From assembly GCA_014526335.1 (NCBI GenBank), contig JACTAT010000001.1:1330111-1394110 (forward strand): 64,000 bases of DNA, in the 5' to 3' direction. A program made the position numbers and the translations under genes. The notes below the pieces were generated by a model. That model was not told the DNA's origin. It saw only the letters and a program-made list of their open reading frames with translations, and did not search any database. The DNA comes from Chrysaora quinquecirrha (lineage: Eukaryota > Cnidaria > Scyphozoa > Semaeostomeae > Pelagiidae). Positions 48,301 to 60,300 of the stretch are shown in pieces (the first letter of the stretch is position 1; each line of letters begins with the position of its first letter).

Positions 48301-51300
48301 ATAAAGAACAAAATATGCTAAATAATTTATTAAGCCCTGCCCTCACTCTCTAATAAGCCCCTCTCTCTAATAAGTCCCCTCTCAAAAACTTCAAATATGA
48401 AAAACACTCCTCGCCTCGGGGGCTACATAGAGCTTTTACGGTAACTTCTTGATAAATTCTCAATTTTTGAAATACTTCGAAGATCAATTTTTTTGCTTAT
48501 GTTTTAGACCTTTCCAGGTGTTTTTCTATATCATTAACTTGATATTTCAGATGTGAAATTTCCAAAACTAAAATTCAAAGGAAGACAAGAAGCATCAATT
48601 ATTAGGAACAAGACAGCTGGGGTAAAGCATACATCTTATGTTCGATTTATAACGTTCACTGGGATTAATTCAGTTTCGGTTTTTTGCATGATCATCATCG
48701 TCAATATAATCTTTAACACCAACACCTTCACCATCGTTATGATCGTCATCATTATCATCAACTTCATCATCATCATCATCGTCGTGATCATCATCATCAT
48801 TTTAATCATTATCATCATCGTCAACATAATCATTATCGTCATTGTCATCATCGTCGTGATCATCATCATCATCATTATCTTCCTTATTATCATCATAAGA
48901 AAAGTGAACTATGTTGGATTTAGTCATACTCCAACTTTTGTCGCTGACAATGACAATAATGCTTCAATCCCGGTAAAAATCAGTGTAATATAAAATCAAG
49001 CCAAAAGGAAAAATTGTAAAAGGTATATGGGTTGTATAAAGAGTGAAGGATCAGAACCAGGAAGGGACATAAGCCTTGGTTCATAACGTCTTTCTTGGCC
49101 CATAAGATTAAATTTTCAAGTTTCAAATTATGGCAAATGACTCTCTTTTCTTTTCTAGGGTCCTTCGGAAAACCACCAATCCGCATTTGTCAAGTATCCA
49201 GAACCTGAAAATGACAGTTTTGATGCAGAAAAGGAATTAAGAGAGAATGAAACAAAGAAAACACCGAAAACAACAGCAAATGATGTCAAAAACAACAAAA
49301 CTGTTGACGAAAACAGTGATCGAACAAAACCACACTATAAAATTGTTCATCGTGGCCATTTTGATTTGCAGAACTTCACGTTAGCAAGGTATCCATTACT
49401 TAATGCGTCTTAAGCCTTGGCAAAACATCTCCAAAATCATACCGCACGTTGACTAAAGGTTGCTTTTTTTACCTACCTTTGCCCCAACAATAACCATTCT
49501 TGCCCTCACCCTTGTCTCAACAACAGTAGCCACCCTTGCCCCCACCCTTGTCCCAACAACAGTAGCCACCCTTACCCCACCATTAGCCACCCTTGTCCCC
49601 CACCCTTGTTCCAACAACAATTGCCACCCTTGTCCCAACTATAGCCACCCTTTCCCCACCCTTGTCCCAACAACAGTAGCCACCCTTGTCCCCCACCCTT
49701 GTCCCAACAACAGTAGCTACCCTTACCCCACCATTAGCCACCCTTGTCCCCCACCCTTGTTCCAACAACAGTAGCCACCCTTGTCCCAACTATAGCCACC
49801 CTTTCCCCACACTTGTCCCAACAACAGCAGCCACCCTTACCTCAATAACAGCCACCCTTGCCCCCACCCTTTTTCAATAACAGTATCCACCCTTGTCCAA
49901 ACAATAGCCACCCTTGCCCCCCACAACAATTGTCATCCTTATCCCAGCAACTGTAGCCATTCTTGCCCCAACGTTAAGCCACCCTTGTTGGAACAGTAGC
50001 AAAAAGAAGTTGGGCGAAATTTTGGGTGTAAAATTGGCCCACCAAAATAGGTGGCCAGACTCTGCGAACATTTCTGCCAGCATGAATGTTGGTCAATGTT
50101 TTGCGCAATGTTTTCTACGTTTGGCAGGGACTTAAAATACTGTATGACAAGAACGTAAAAGCGTTCCCAATTAATGTAGTCGGAGGTGAGTTAATTTAAG
50201 GCTGTCCTTGAAATAAGCTTAACTTTAGACAAACTTTAATGATTTCTTGTTTGCCAAACAGAATTAACTCTAACTTTGATTTCTATTCACGCTGTTATTA
50301 AAACTGTGCTTTAATTTCCAGGAACTCAACAATGAGTACAAGACCTGCTGAGCTGTGCGTAGAAATCGAGTTACCAATGGCTGTAAGTTTTATCAAGCCT
50401 TTAATAATTGTTTCTGAGGGAAATACCAGAAAATATTTACCCGAAACCGTCAGTACAAAAACTCGTTCCTTGTTTGTTTGGTTTCCTTGAAAATGTCTAG
50501 AAATTTCAGGGCATGAAGCATTGTTTTTAGCATTGGGCGAATGTACAGAATATCTTGATATAGTTCAAATCAGTTGACAACGCAAATTGTTCTCGTTCAT
50601 TGTTGCAAGTATCGTATCAAACTAGGAGTTAAATTATTATTTAAACTCATGCATGAAGGGTTCTTGTTGATCGTGACAATAACTGTCTTCGGCCCTTGAT
50701 GAAAAAATCAAACACTGTTTGTCAAACATTTGTCATTTGCTTGACAAGCAAAATGTTTGACCGTTGTTTGATCACGTTCCTTAACATTGCTCATCAAACA
50801 TATGTGCTTACCGGACACAAAAGTGCTTTTGAACTATTTCAAAAACATTGCACAGCAAATTTATTTTTTTGCTTGTCAAGCAATGTTTTTGACGTGGCAA
50901 AACAGTCAAACATTTTACTTGACAAGCAAATTTCAAATGTTTGACCAACAATGTTTGATAGTTTGGCCAGGGCTTTAGGTCCTTGCATCTTCGGTAAAGC
51001 AAAACAATGTTTGATCGCTTGTTTTGCTGTGGCCTTATAGCTGAAATACCAAAGCGCTGCCCTACAAACTTAGATTTCTCGATGCTATAGTTGGATAAAC
51101 ATTAAAATGAACCTTGTATGTATAGAAGGAGCAGTCTTTCTTTTGCGGTCTAACATTGTTAGTTCAAACCATTGAAGATGTAAAGATGCTGCCAGCAATA
51201 TTCGTTGGTGTCAACGACGTCCACTACTTTAACCCGCCGGTGATAGGCCTTGTATTACAGCTGATGTTAGTTGGGTTTTATGATACTTATTTGTTATTTT

Positions 51301-54300
51301 TCAGCGCTCAGTAGCTGGTGTGGACCTTGATGTGTTCGAAAAACGGCTGGTTCTTGAGAGTAAAAAACCAAATTATTATCTGGATGTATCCTTTCAAATT
51401 AAACAGATTTACGTAATTTCCATGCCATTTTTCCTTTGCATCTTTCCTCAAACGGTAGTGCAAATTAAGAAGCTAAAGATACTTAGATTTCGTGAGTCGG
51501 GCTTATATCACATGAGTGAATCCCTGTAGTACTTAAAAAGCTGTGGGATCCTGATAATGTTGCCGGGATCGTTCGTAGCAAAAGGATCTTTGCTGCTGCT
51601 TGAGTTTTACGTGCGCACAGAGAATACATGGAGTCAGTCTACGTTTGAGAGACGATTCTATATCTTGTCATTCAAGCTGACTTTAGGCTGACTTTTCACT
51701 GGCTGATTGACTAGAGTTTCCAGTTATAGTATTTACAGGTCACATGATTTTTTGCGCAGTTAGAAACTATACATGCAACTATGTTCTACAGTTAGAAACT
51801 AGACATACATAACGTTCATATTGTTTACATGAAGTACTTAATATTGTTAAAACTCTTCCTACTACAGTAAGAGCGGGTGGTTGCAAACTCTTCAAAAATT
51901 AATTAGCGGGGGGGGATGGACAGCAAAAAATTAGGCACCTAATTGTACGAGGTCTTATTTATGCTAAATTTGGTTTCAGGGCTAGGGTTAGGGTAAGGGT
52001 TATGGTAGGCGTAGAATAGGGTAGGGGTAGGTGTATGATAGACTAAAGGTAGGCGTCGTTAATTGTTCAAAGTCTACTTTGATTAGGTAAAGTACTTGAC
52101 CCTGAAATGTACATGGTTGTGCCCCCTTGAAATTCCCGGGGGTGTTTTACAAACCAACCCACCTTTCAGGTATTGTTTTACACATTCAGCCACCCAGTTT
52201 TATGATTTTTGTATGAATTTGTGTACCAAATGTTAAGGAAATTTGATTATATACCCACTTTTAAGGTATTTTAGGCATAAATCGGACACAGTTTTAAGGA
52301 ATTTTCGAAGACAAACCCATCCATATGAGGGCACATACCTGTCAGCCTACATTAGGACACCACGTCTAAAAGATCAATGACTAGAAAACTGTTTTATCTG
52401 CTTGCTCTTGAAAGCATCTCTCAAGGCTGCTTAGGCCCTGGCCGAAAGATCAAACATTGTTTGTCAACCATTGGTTTGTTTTCAAGTCAAAAGTTTTTGA
52501 AACATTGCACGTGAAAACATTTTTTCCTTGTGTCAATCAAAGATGTGTTTTTGGACTGTTTCAAAAACATCGCGCAATGAATTCTGTTTTTTATGTTTGT
52601 CAAACAATGTTTTGTGACGTGCTAAAACTTTCAAAAATTTCTTGAAGAGCAAATTTCAAATGTTTGACGAATACTGTTTGATCGTTTGGCCAGGGCCCCT
52701 GTTGGGGGGGGGGGGGGGTTACTCCTACTGAGGGATAAGCATGTGGATAAGCGCTAATGTGGTGTGTTATTATGCTTGATGTGGTGGTAATTTTGCGTAC
52801 TATTGTGAATACGATCATAGCAGCAAAAACCTATAGATCAAGCAAGGACAGTAGTGTGTATTGATTCATTAGCGTGCTGGTATTGCCTATTAGCCGGTTG
52901 CTTGTTAAATTTTCGTAATAGAATTTCGTTTTCTTTCTAGAAATCGAACATTGATCCAATGAATGGCCACGATTCTGAAATAGACCAACAAAATGATGAC
53001 CACGTGGACGAAAATCAAGAAACAAACACTACAATAAGTGTTGGAAAAACACCTGATGACCTCCGAGAAAAATATTTTGGTCATGTTGAGAAGGAAATAG
53101 AATTTGAAAGACGGTTGAAAGCGGGAGATTTTGAAAATGCGGTTGAGAGCAAAGACAACGCGAGTGGTGCTCAAACTCCGAAAAATAACAGGGAATTAAC
53201 GTCAAGGGAAACTAAGAATGTTGAAGATTCAGACTACAACACCTGCAAATCTAACGACTCTACAAAAATTGACGGTGAGGATAGTAATCGCGTATTCCGC
53301 GATCATGCCCGGCTAACCGACAGTAGTGTGAAACAGAATTCAATTTCTCCGAGAACAGAAACGCCCGAAAACGCGTGTTTCAGCGGCGAATTAGCAACAG
53401 GTAATTCTGAGAGTGTAACACCTAAGTCTTCGATTCTGGAGGAAAATTCCAAGCAAAGAGATTTCGAAACAAACAACAATTCTTATCGAGTTTCAGCTAA
53501 AAGCAGCTTCTTAAAGGATGATAAAACTGCAAAATCTACAGCAGATGAAATTTTAATGCATCGTGATACGAAGATTACTCCAAAAAGCAATTGCAAACCT
53601 GATCCGATTAATTCTGGGAAGAAAATTGTTGAAATGTTAAACGCAGAAACTGTAAATCAACAGGTCGAAGAGAAGATCTCAGAATCGAATCAGAATTCGA
53701 ATGTCGAAGACGCTCTCTCTGACGATGCTATCTCTGGATCACCCAATGAAAGCTGCTTTGATAAAATAAATGGTGTTTCGCCAACTTTGGGGCCATTCAG
53801 CTTAGAGTTTGCCAGTGTACCCGGTATGTTCACCTTTTCTCACTATATTCTTATTTTCAGATCTTTCTTGTTGCTACCAGTTATGGCATACACGGTTTTT
53901 GTAAGCAATTTTTTGGCCAGTATTGAAACTTTCCTAGATACTGTCAGGCCTCACAAATAAGAAGTGGACAAATATGCTTATTTTTTAAGTAAGCAAATGG
54001 TCAATAAGCTATCAATAACTGAAGGTTTGCTGAATTTTTTGGTTAAGATGGCTTTCCTTATAAAGTACATACATCGTTGCAAACTTGTCAATTACATTGA
54101 AAAGCAAGAAAAAAGCAAAAATAAGAGTTTTTAGGGGATACCATTCATTCTGCGAGGGCTGAAATACCAGATATTTTAAGCAACTTTGAGGGCTGGACCA
54201 AAAGTCCAGTTGCTTATTTAAATAAAGTGCAAGAAACTTTAGGCTGGTTTTTGATAAAGACAATAGATGAAACAATAGTCTATTGTACGCAAACAGGGAA

Positions 54301-57300
54301 TGGAAATGTCTACCATTTTCCAGAAAAATGTCGCGCTCGACCCAGGCCTGTTTGAAAAGGTCTATTCAGTCTTTGAGATTCTCGTACAGCCTTGTCGTAA
54401 ATTCTATCGATTTTACTGGAGTCTCTAAAAAATCCTTTTGGTTCAAGAAAAATCTTGTGCCCCTTTTTGAAGTGTGAAATACCCCTCTTGTAAATCAAAT
54501 GGAAGAATTCCTAACTGTTTTAAGCTAGATTCAAATTTTCAAATCATTTGGTAATTTGCTTGTAAACAGATTGATATGATATCACAATTTCGGCTATTTG
54601 TTTGCGAGTTTGCGGCGATGATGCAGACCAAAGACTCTTCAATTTTTCCCAGAACTAAAGCCTTTTCAGCTGCTTTCAGAATCTTAAGCTCCGACAAGAG
54701 GTTCGTAAGACTATGTTTTTCAATATCCGTGCTCTGGTTTCCCTAAAATAAAATTTGTCTCTAAAATATGCCCCTCATGGCGCAACTGTTTGGACGTTAC
54801 TCTCGAAACTGTTTTGGCTAATCCGTTACGTATCTCTAGCTCAAGGTGGAATGGTGTTTTAGCGCCAGTCGCTACAATGATGGACAAAATATATCCTGGC
54901 TTGTTATGGTATCAAGTAATGTCCTTGTAAAACACGATTCCCCCCTCCCCCTTAGATCAATGTTGACATTTATTGTGAACTTGGTGTCTGATCGAATCTC
55001 CCATCACATCCTAACATTTTTGCACATTCAACATTGATTCTTGGGGGGAAGGGGGCAGCTTATCCCAAATTGTGGAAAGTCCAGTAATTTTTGTCCAAGA
55101 TTGTAGGATTTCAGTAGCAGGTTGACTAATCGAGACCTTGACCATTGCTTTGACGCTACTATGGCTGGGCTCGAATCCTGACCACACTGAGCTTCTCACT
55201 CCAGACTAATTATGCTAATTCTTTTTAGATATTGCTGGGATGTATAAGATTCCTCCATACAGTTACACTCAAGATGAAGAGACGATCACAGTCAATATCA
55301 ATATTTCTCATGTTAGAATGGAGAATGTCTCACTTGGATTCAGCAATAGAAAGGTTAGCTTCGTATTTGTTATAATCCTTTTGTTTAACGTTCTGTAAAA
55401 TATACACTTTTTTGTAGACTCTACCTCAACGCCTAGTTCCTAGAGTTCCTTATTTCGGAACCCTTTTGGTACCGATGCAATTTAGCGAACACCGTCGAAA
55501 TCGCAACGAAAACAATACGCTATTGATTCAAACAATTGACGCATACACCCAAAACCCTAGAATTAACTCTAACCCTAACTCTAAAACTCTACCCTAACCC
55601 TAAAACCTTTCCCTAATCCTAACCCTAACCCTACTTCATCTCTACCCTGAAACCTTCCTCTGGTATGGACTTGTTTCTCTGTGAAAGGTGTCCGTTAAAC
55701 TGCTTTCTAGCCCAAGTGGTAGTACCAAAAGTTCCTTAGTTCTAAGTCCGTGGCCAAACCATCAAACATTGTTAGTCAAATATTCAAGATTTGCTTTAAA
55801 AACAACGTTTGACCGTTTGGCCACGTCGCAAAGAGAAGTGCTCAAAAACTTTTTTAAGAAAACTTAAAAAGCATTTTCTGTTTGCCATAAGCAAAAAACG
55901 TTTTGTGAACAATGTTTTGTGATGTAGCCAAACGATCAAACGTTGTTTTAAAACATTTGAGATTTAGCTTGTGAAACCTAATGTTTGACCGTTTTGGCCA
56001 TATCATACAACGTTGCTCGTCAAACATTTTCTGTTTGATACAAGCATTGAATGTCTGAAATTTTCCAAAAACATTGCTGAAAGAGTTCAACTTGTCAAGC
56101 AATGTTTTGCATGTTTTGCGACGTGGCCAAACGGTCAAACATTCCTTATAAAGAAAATCTCAAATGTTTGACCAACAGTGTTTGATCGTTTGGTAGGCCC
56201 GGGCCTTAGGCGCTTTCCAAATGGTCAAAATTGTTTGTCCAACATTTGAGATTTGATTATGAAGCAATATTTTAATGTTTGGCCAATTTTTTGCAAAATG
56301 TTTTTGAAAGGTTCAAACAATGTTTTTCTAGCAATTTTAGTGACGTGACCAAATGATAGAACGTTTTGCTTGTAAAGCAAATCTCAAATGTGAACTTTTT
56401 GTGACCCGGGCCTAAATCTGTAGTCCCGTCGATTCACAGAAGGTTAAACAAACAATGAGATAATAGAGAGGATGAAAGAAGTTTAGTGATCGAGGTGAAT
56501 TTTCCCGTAGTTTCTTACAAAGATATTTAATACCTATAACATTAACATAATTAGTTTAATAATAATAATTTTCCCTCACAGGTGTATTTCAGTGTGGTCA
56601 CAGATTCAGAAGAAGATTCAGATCGTGAAAGATGGTGTTTGATAATGAAATTCTTAGAATATTGCCACTTAGATTCAGATTCATGTTCCATTGATGTTGA
56701 AGAGAATCGTGTCATTTTGCTGCTACAAAAAACAGAAGATTCATTTGGTCTATGGAACAAATTTTACGCTGGATCTTCGGAGAAGAGCCTGGAGGTTGGT
56801 CAAATTCTTGTACATGATTTGATTTGATTCTTAATGTGTGGAAGTGGCCATTAATTTAAACGTTATTAACCCTAAGGCCCTGGCCAAACCATCAAACATG
56901 GTTAATCAAACATTTGAGATGTTGCTTTGCAAACAATGTTTTACAGTTGGGTCATGTCGCAAACATTGCTTGACAAGCAGAATTCCTTGTTGCATGTTTT
57001 TGAAAGCTTGCATCAAGCAAAAAATGTTTGACGCCCGATGTTTTGTGAAGTTGCCAAACGTTCAAACGTTGTGTTGAGACTTGCAAAGCTGAAGATGTTT
57101 GACAAACAATGTTTGATCGTTTGGCCAGGGCCTAATCCTTGTCTTTTATCTTAATGTTTTTTCCACCCCCCCCCAGAAATTGCCTTCCTGCATGCACAGC
57201 TAGAGCAATGAGACCTGGGTCAGGCATTGTCTGGTAATATTGGTAAATTGGGCGTCTCCCACTTCTATTATGACGTCATAATGAAATCATGCTATCCATA

Positions 57301-60300
57301 TTGGTAAAAATTGACCTTCCAGTCATCTAAAATCCCAATGAAATCGTCGAGTAACTCTCCATCCAAGTCATACGAACCCAAGGCTCTCCTCTCATTTAGC
57401 TTTGTTGATATACATATAAATAGTTTATGAGTGATACAAAATTTCAAAAAATTGCGAGAAACAACGTTAATACATCTGAACATACTTAAAAGCTTTTTTC
57501 GTCTGGCCCTCCTCAACACTATAAACGTCAGAAGCAGACTGAAACAAATGACTAAGGCGGAATTTATATCCATGCGGATCGAAGTGCATCAATAAGAAAA
57601 GTGAAGCTGAATTGGCATTGTGTTTTAAATGTGCTGTGTTTGCGGGATAACGCGGGAGGATCAATAGAATTGATTAAAGAGTCCAAGTGAGAAAACAAAC
57701 TCTTCCTATCTGCACAGACTCGGATTTTTGGTTTTAATGTGGATAGATTCTAAAACTTCTAAATGAAAAAAAAACTTGGTTTGCCATCCGAACGAATGGT
57801 GTGATCAGCTTTAAATATGGTAGCTGAATACTAGTTGAAAACGCTCATAGTGTCTATTTTAGGATCTTATGTATTATTTTTCCGTACGAATATTCTTGTT
57901 TTTCTCCTGAATAATTTATGACCTTGAGGTGCCGCACTGGAGTGCATCTGGTTGAAATAATCATTAATCAGGGTGTGTCAGATTTCAAATGTTTTCGGCT
58001 TTTAGTACAGATGGATACTGTAAATAACAGCATTGTCACAGTTCATCATCATCATCAGTATCTTCATCAAAATCATCATAATCAACCTTATCATCATCGT
58101 CATGACCATCATCATCATCATCAGTATCATTAAAATCATAATCATCACCATCATTCTTCATAATCATCATCATAATCATCATTATAATTATCATCATAAT
58201 AATGAACATCATCATGACCACAATTATCATCACAATCATAAACATCATTATCACCATTCATCATCATCCTCAGTATCATTATCGTCACGATTATCAACAT
58301 AATCATCAACATCATCAGCATCACCTTCATCATTATCCTCATCACAACCATCATAATCATCATTTTCCTTCATCATCGTCATCGTCATCGTCCATCACTA
58401 TAATTGTAGTCCTCATCACCATAACATTTCAAATCATTATCATTATCATCATCACATCCTTCATAATCATCATTATCACCCTCATCATCATCTTCATAAT
58501 CATCACCATCGTCGAAATCATCATCATCACTGTCATCATCATCATCATCATCACTATCATCATTTCCGTAAACGTCCAATTAAAAGTATCATTTCACAAC
58601 AAAATTTTTATCATTATGTAGGTTTAGTTTATGGATATGTTAATAAATGCCTTGATCCTGTCATCGACAAATGGTCTTGGAATACACTTATTTGCCCTAA
58701 AAAGAATTCCCTTGTTTTTTCCTGCAACATTAATGTTTTTAGAAGATAAGCAAGTAGAAGAAAAAATGAAAAAATGTGGTTGTAAATTGTCTAAAACTAT
58801 CAATCTTTTCTTGAACAAATCTTAAACATATTCACCTGCCAATGATCCACGTGAACACCACGAACACCACGGCCAAACAGCAACGAGTCTGGCCGGCTAA
58901 GATTACAAGCGGGAAGTCTTTTTCAATCCGATCATTAGTACGGCCGATTGGTTTGATATGCACGCGTAAGCGTAAATCATGCATTTGAACGGAGTGTAAT
59001 GCAGCTGCGCCAGTCTACCACGCTGTTTCAGCCGGGTGAAATTCTCTCTATAAATACGTATGATATTGTACTCACTCTTTCTCTTTCGTTATTTCAGGAG
59101 TTGTTCTTTTTAACGGACCACAGTATGTCGGAGCTGTTTGAAAGAATAAGAGACAAGAACGACCCTTGGGTAGGTTTCTTATTGTATCTCTTCTTCTAAT
59201 TTCAGCTGCTTGTTGTTGACAATTCTACTTTATTGTGCTGAATAAGTCCCCTTTTACACTATGCCGGTATGAGACGAATATGGTACGGTATGAATCGAAT
59301 ATGGAACTATACCGTTTTGGCCTTGCATCTACACTATGCCGGCACAGTTTTGATATGAATACGGTACGAAATGAATACGATACGCTAGCCAGCTTCATCT
59401 GAAAACGGTTAGTCATAGTGTAAACGGCTGAATACGGTGTAGTTTGATGTCGCTTTGCTGAATGAATGAGAGAAAAACAATTACTCTTTGTTCTTGTTGA
59501 CAGGAAACAATATATTTTAGACAAAAACCGATGACCTTGCTCATCGTATTCAGTTCATACCGGCATAGTGTAAACGGGGACTCCCAATTCCCCCATGAAA
59601 TCACTCCGTCTTCATTTCATACCGGCATAGTGGAAACGGGGCCTAAGCTATGCAATGAGCTTTATCAACCGCAATTAAAAACCTGCTTGTTTCAAGGCAT
59701 TCCTTTCTTTATGAATGTTTGAACGAGACCCCAACTGTTTGAACGTACTCAGACTTTCTAAACGACCACCTAAACGATCACATTTCATTTTCGTACTCAA
59801 ACCTTCATGAGACTTTGTTTTGCAAAAAAATAAGCTATTTTGTTACCCTATTTATCTGTTTTAAAGCTACGCGTACAAACAACTGAGAAAGCAAATAAAT
59901 CGGCTACACGGTTTGTTTTGAAGAAGAACCCTTTTAAGAAACACCAATTCCTTGAAAATCTTTTTGTTTTAAAGGGAATCTCATCCGCTTTTTTAAAGAG
60001 TGAAATATCAATGTTCCTGTACTTAATTTATTTCTTCTGTAATTGAATTATTATTGCTTATAAAATGCAAAAATGATAAACCTCGTCCTGAATTGCTCTG
60101 ATCCTCAAACTTTCTTTCCTAGGCTAAAAAACAAAAAGATACAACAGAAGAAACGGAAAAGGAAAATGAGTTTGCTACTAGACAGCTCGAAGCTAACTTA
60201 GAACAATTGTTAAGGGAACAGAATCTAGTTATGAATACTGAACTGGATATAAATGAAAATGAAGATGAAATGCGTCCTGGAAATCAAGAAAGCACTGATA

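Noticed and set aside
48553..48993. Ile-rich, membrane-like protein
   Set aside because: The frame is exon 8 followed by an ATC microsatellite; the hydrophobicity comes from ATC/ATT codons.
49453..49880. Thr/Pro- and Gly/Val-rich repeat proteins
   Set aside because: Frames through a C-rich minisatellite inside a DNAAF2 intron.
53824..53960. Hydrophobic extension of DNAAF2 exon 12 to 53960
   Set aside because: It follows a good donor (G-GTATGT at 53824) and the phase fits exon 13. Read-through into the intron.
58036..58621. His-, Ile-, Met- and Asp-rich proteins on both strands
   Set aside because: All are frames through a CATCAT microsatellite.
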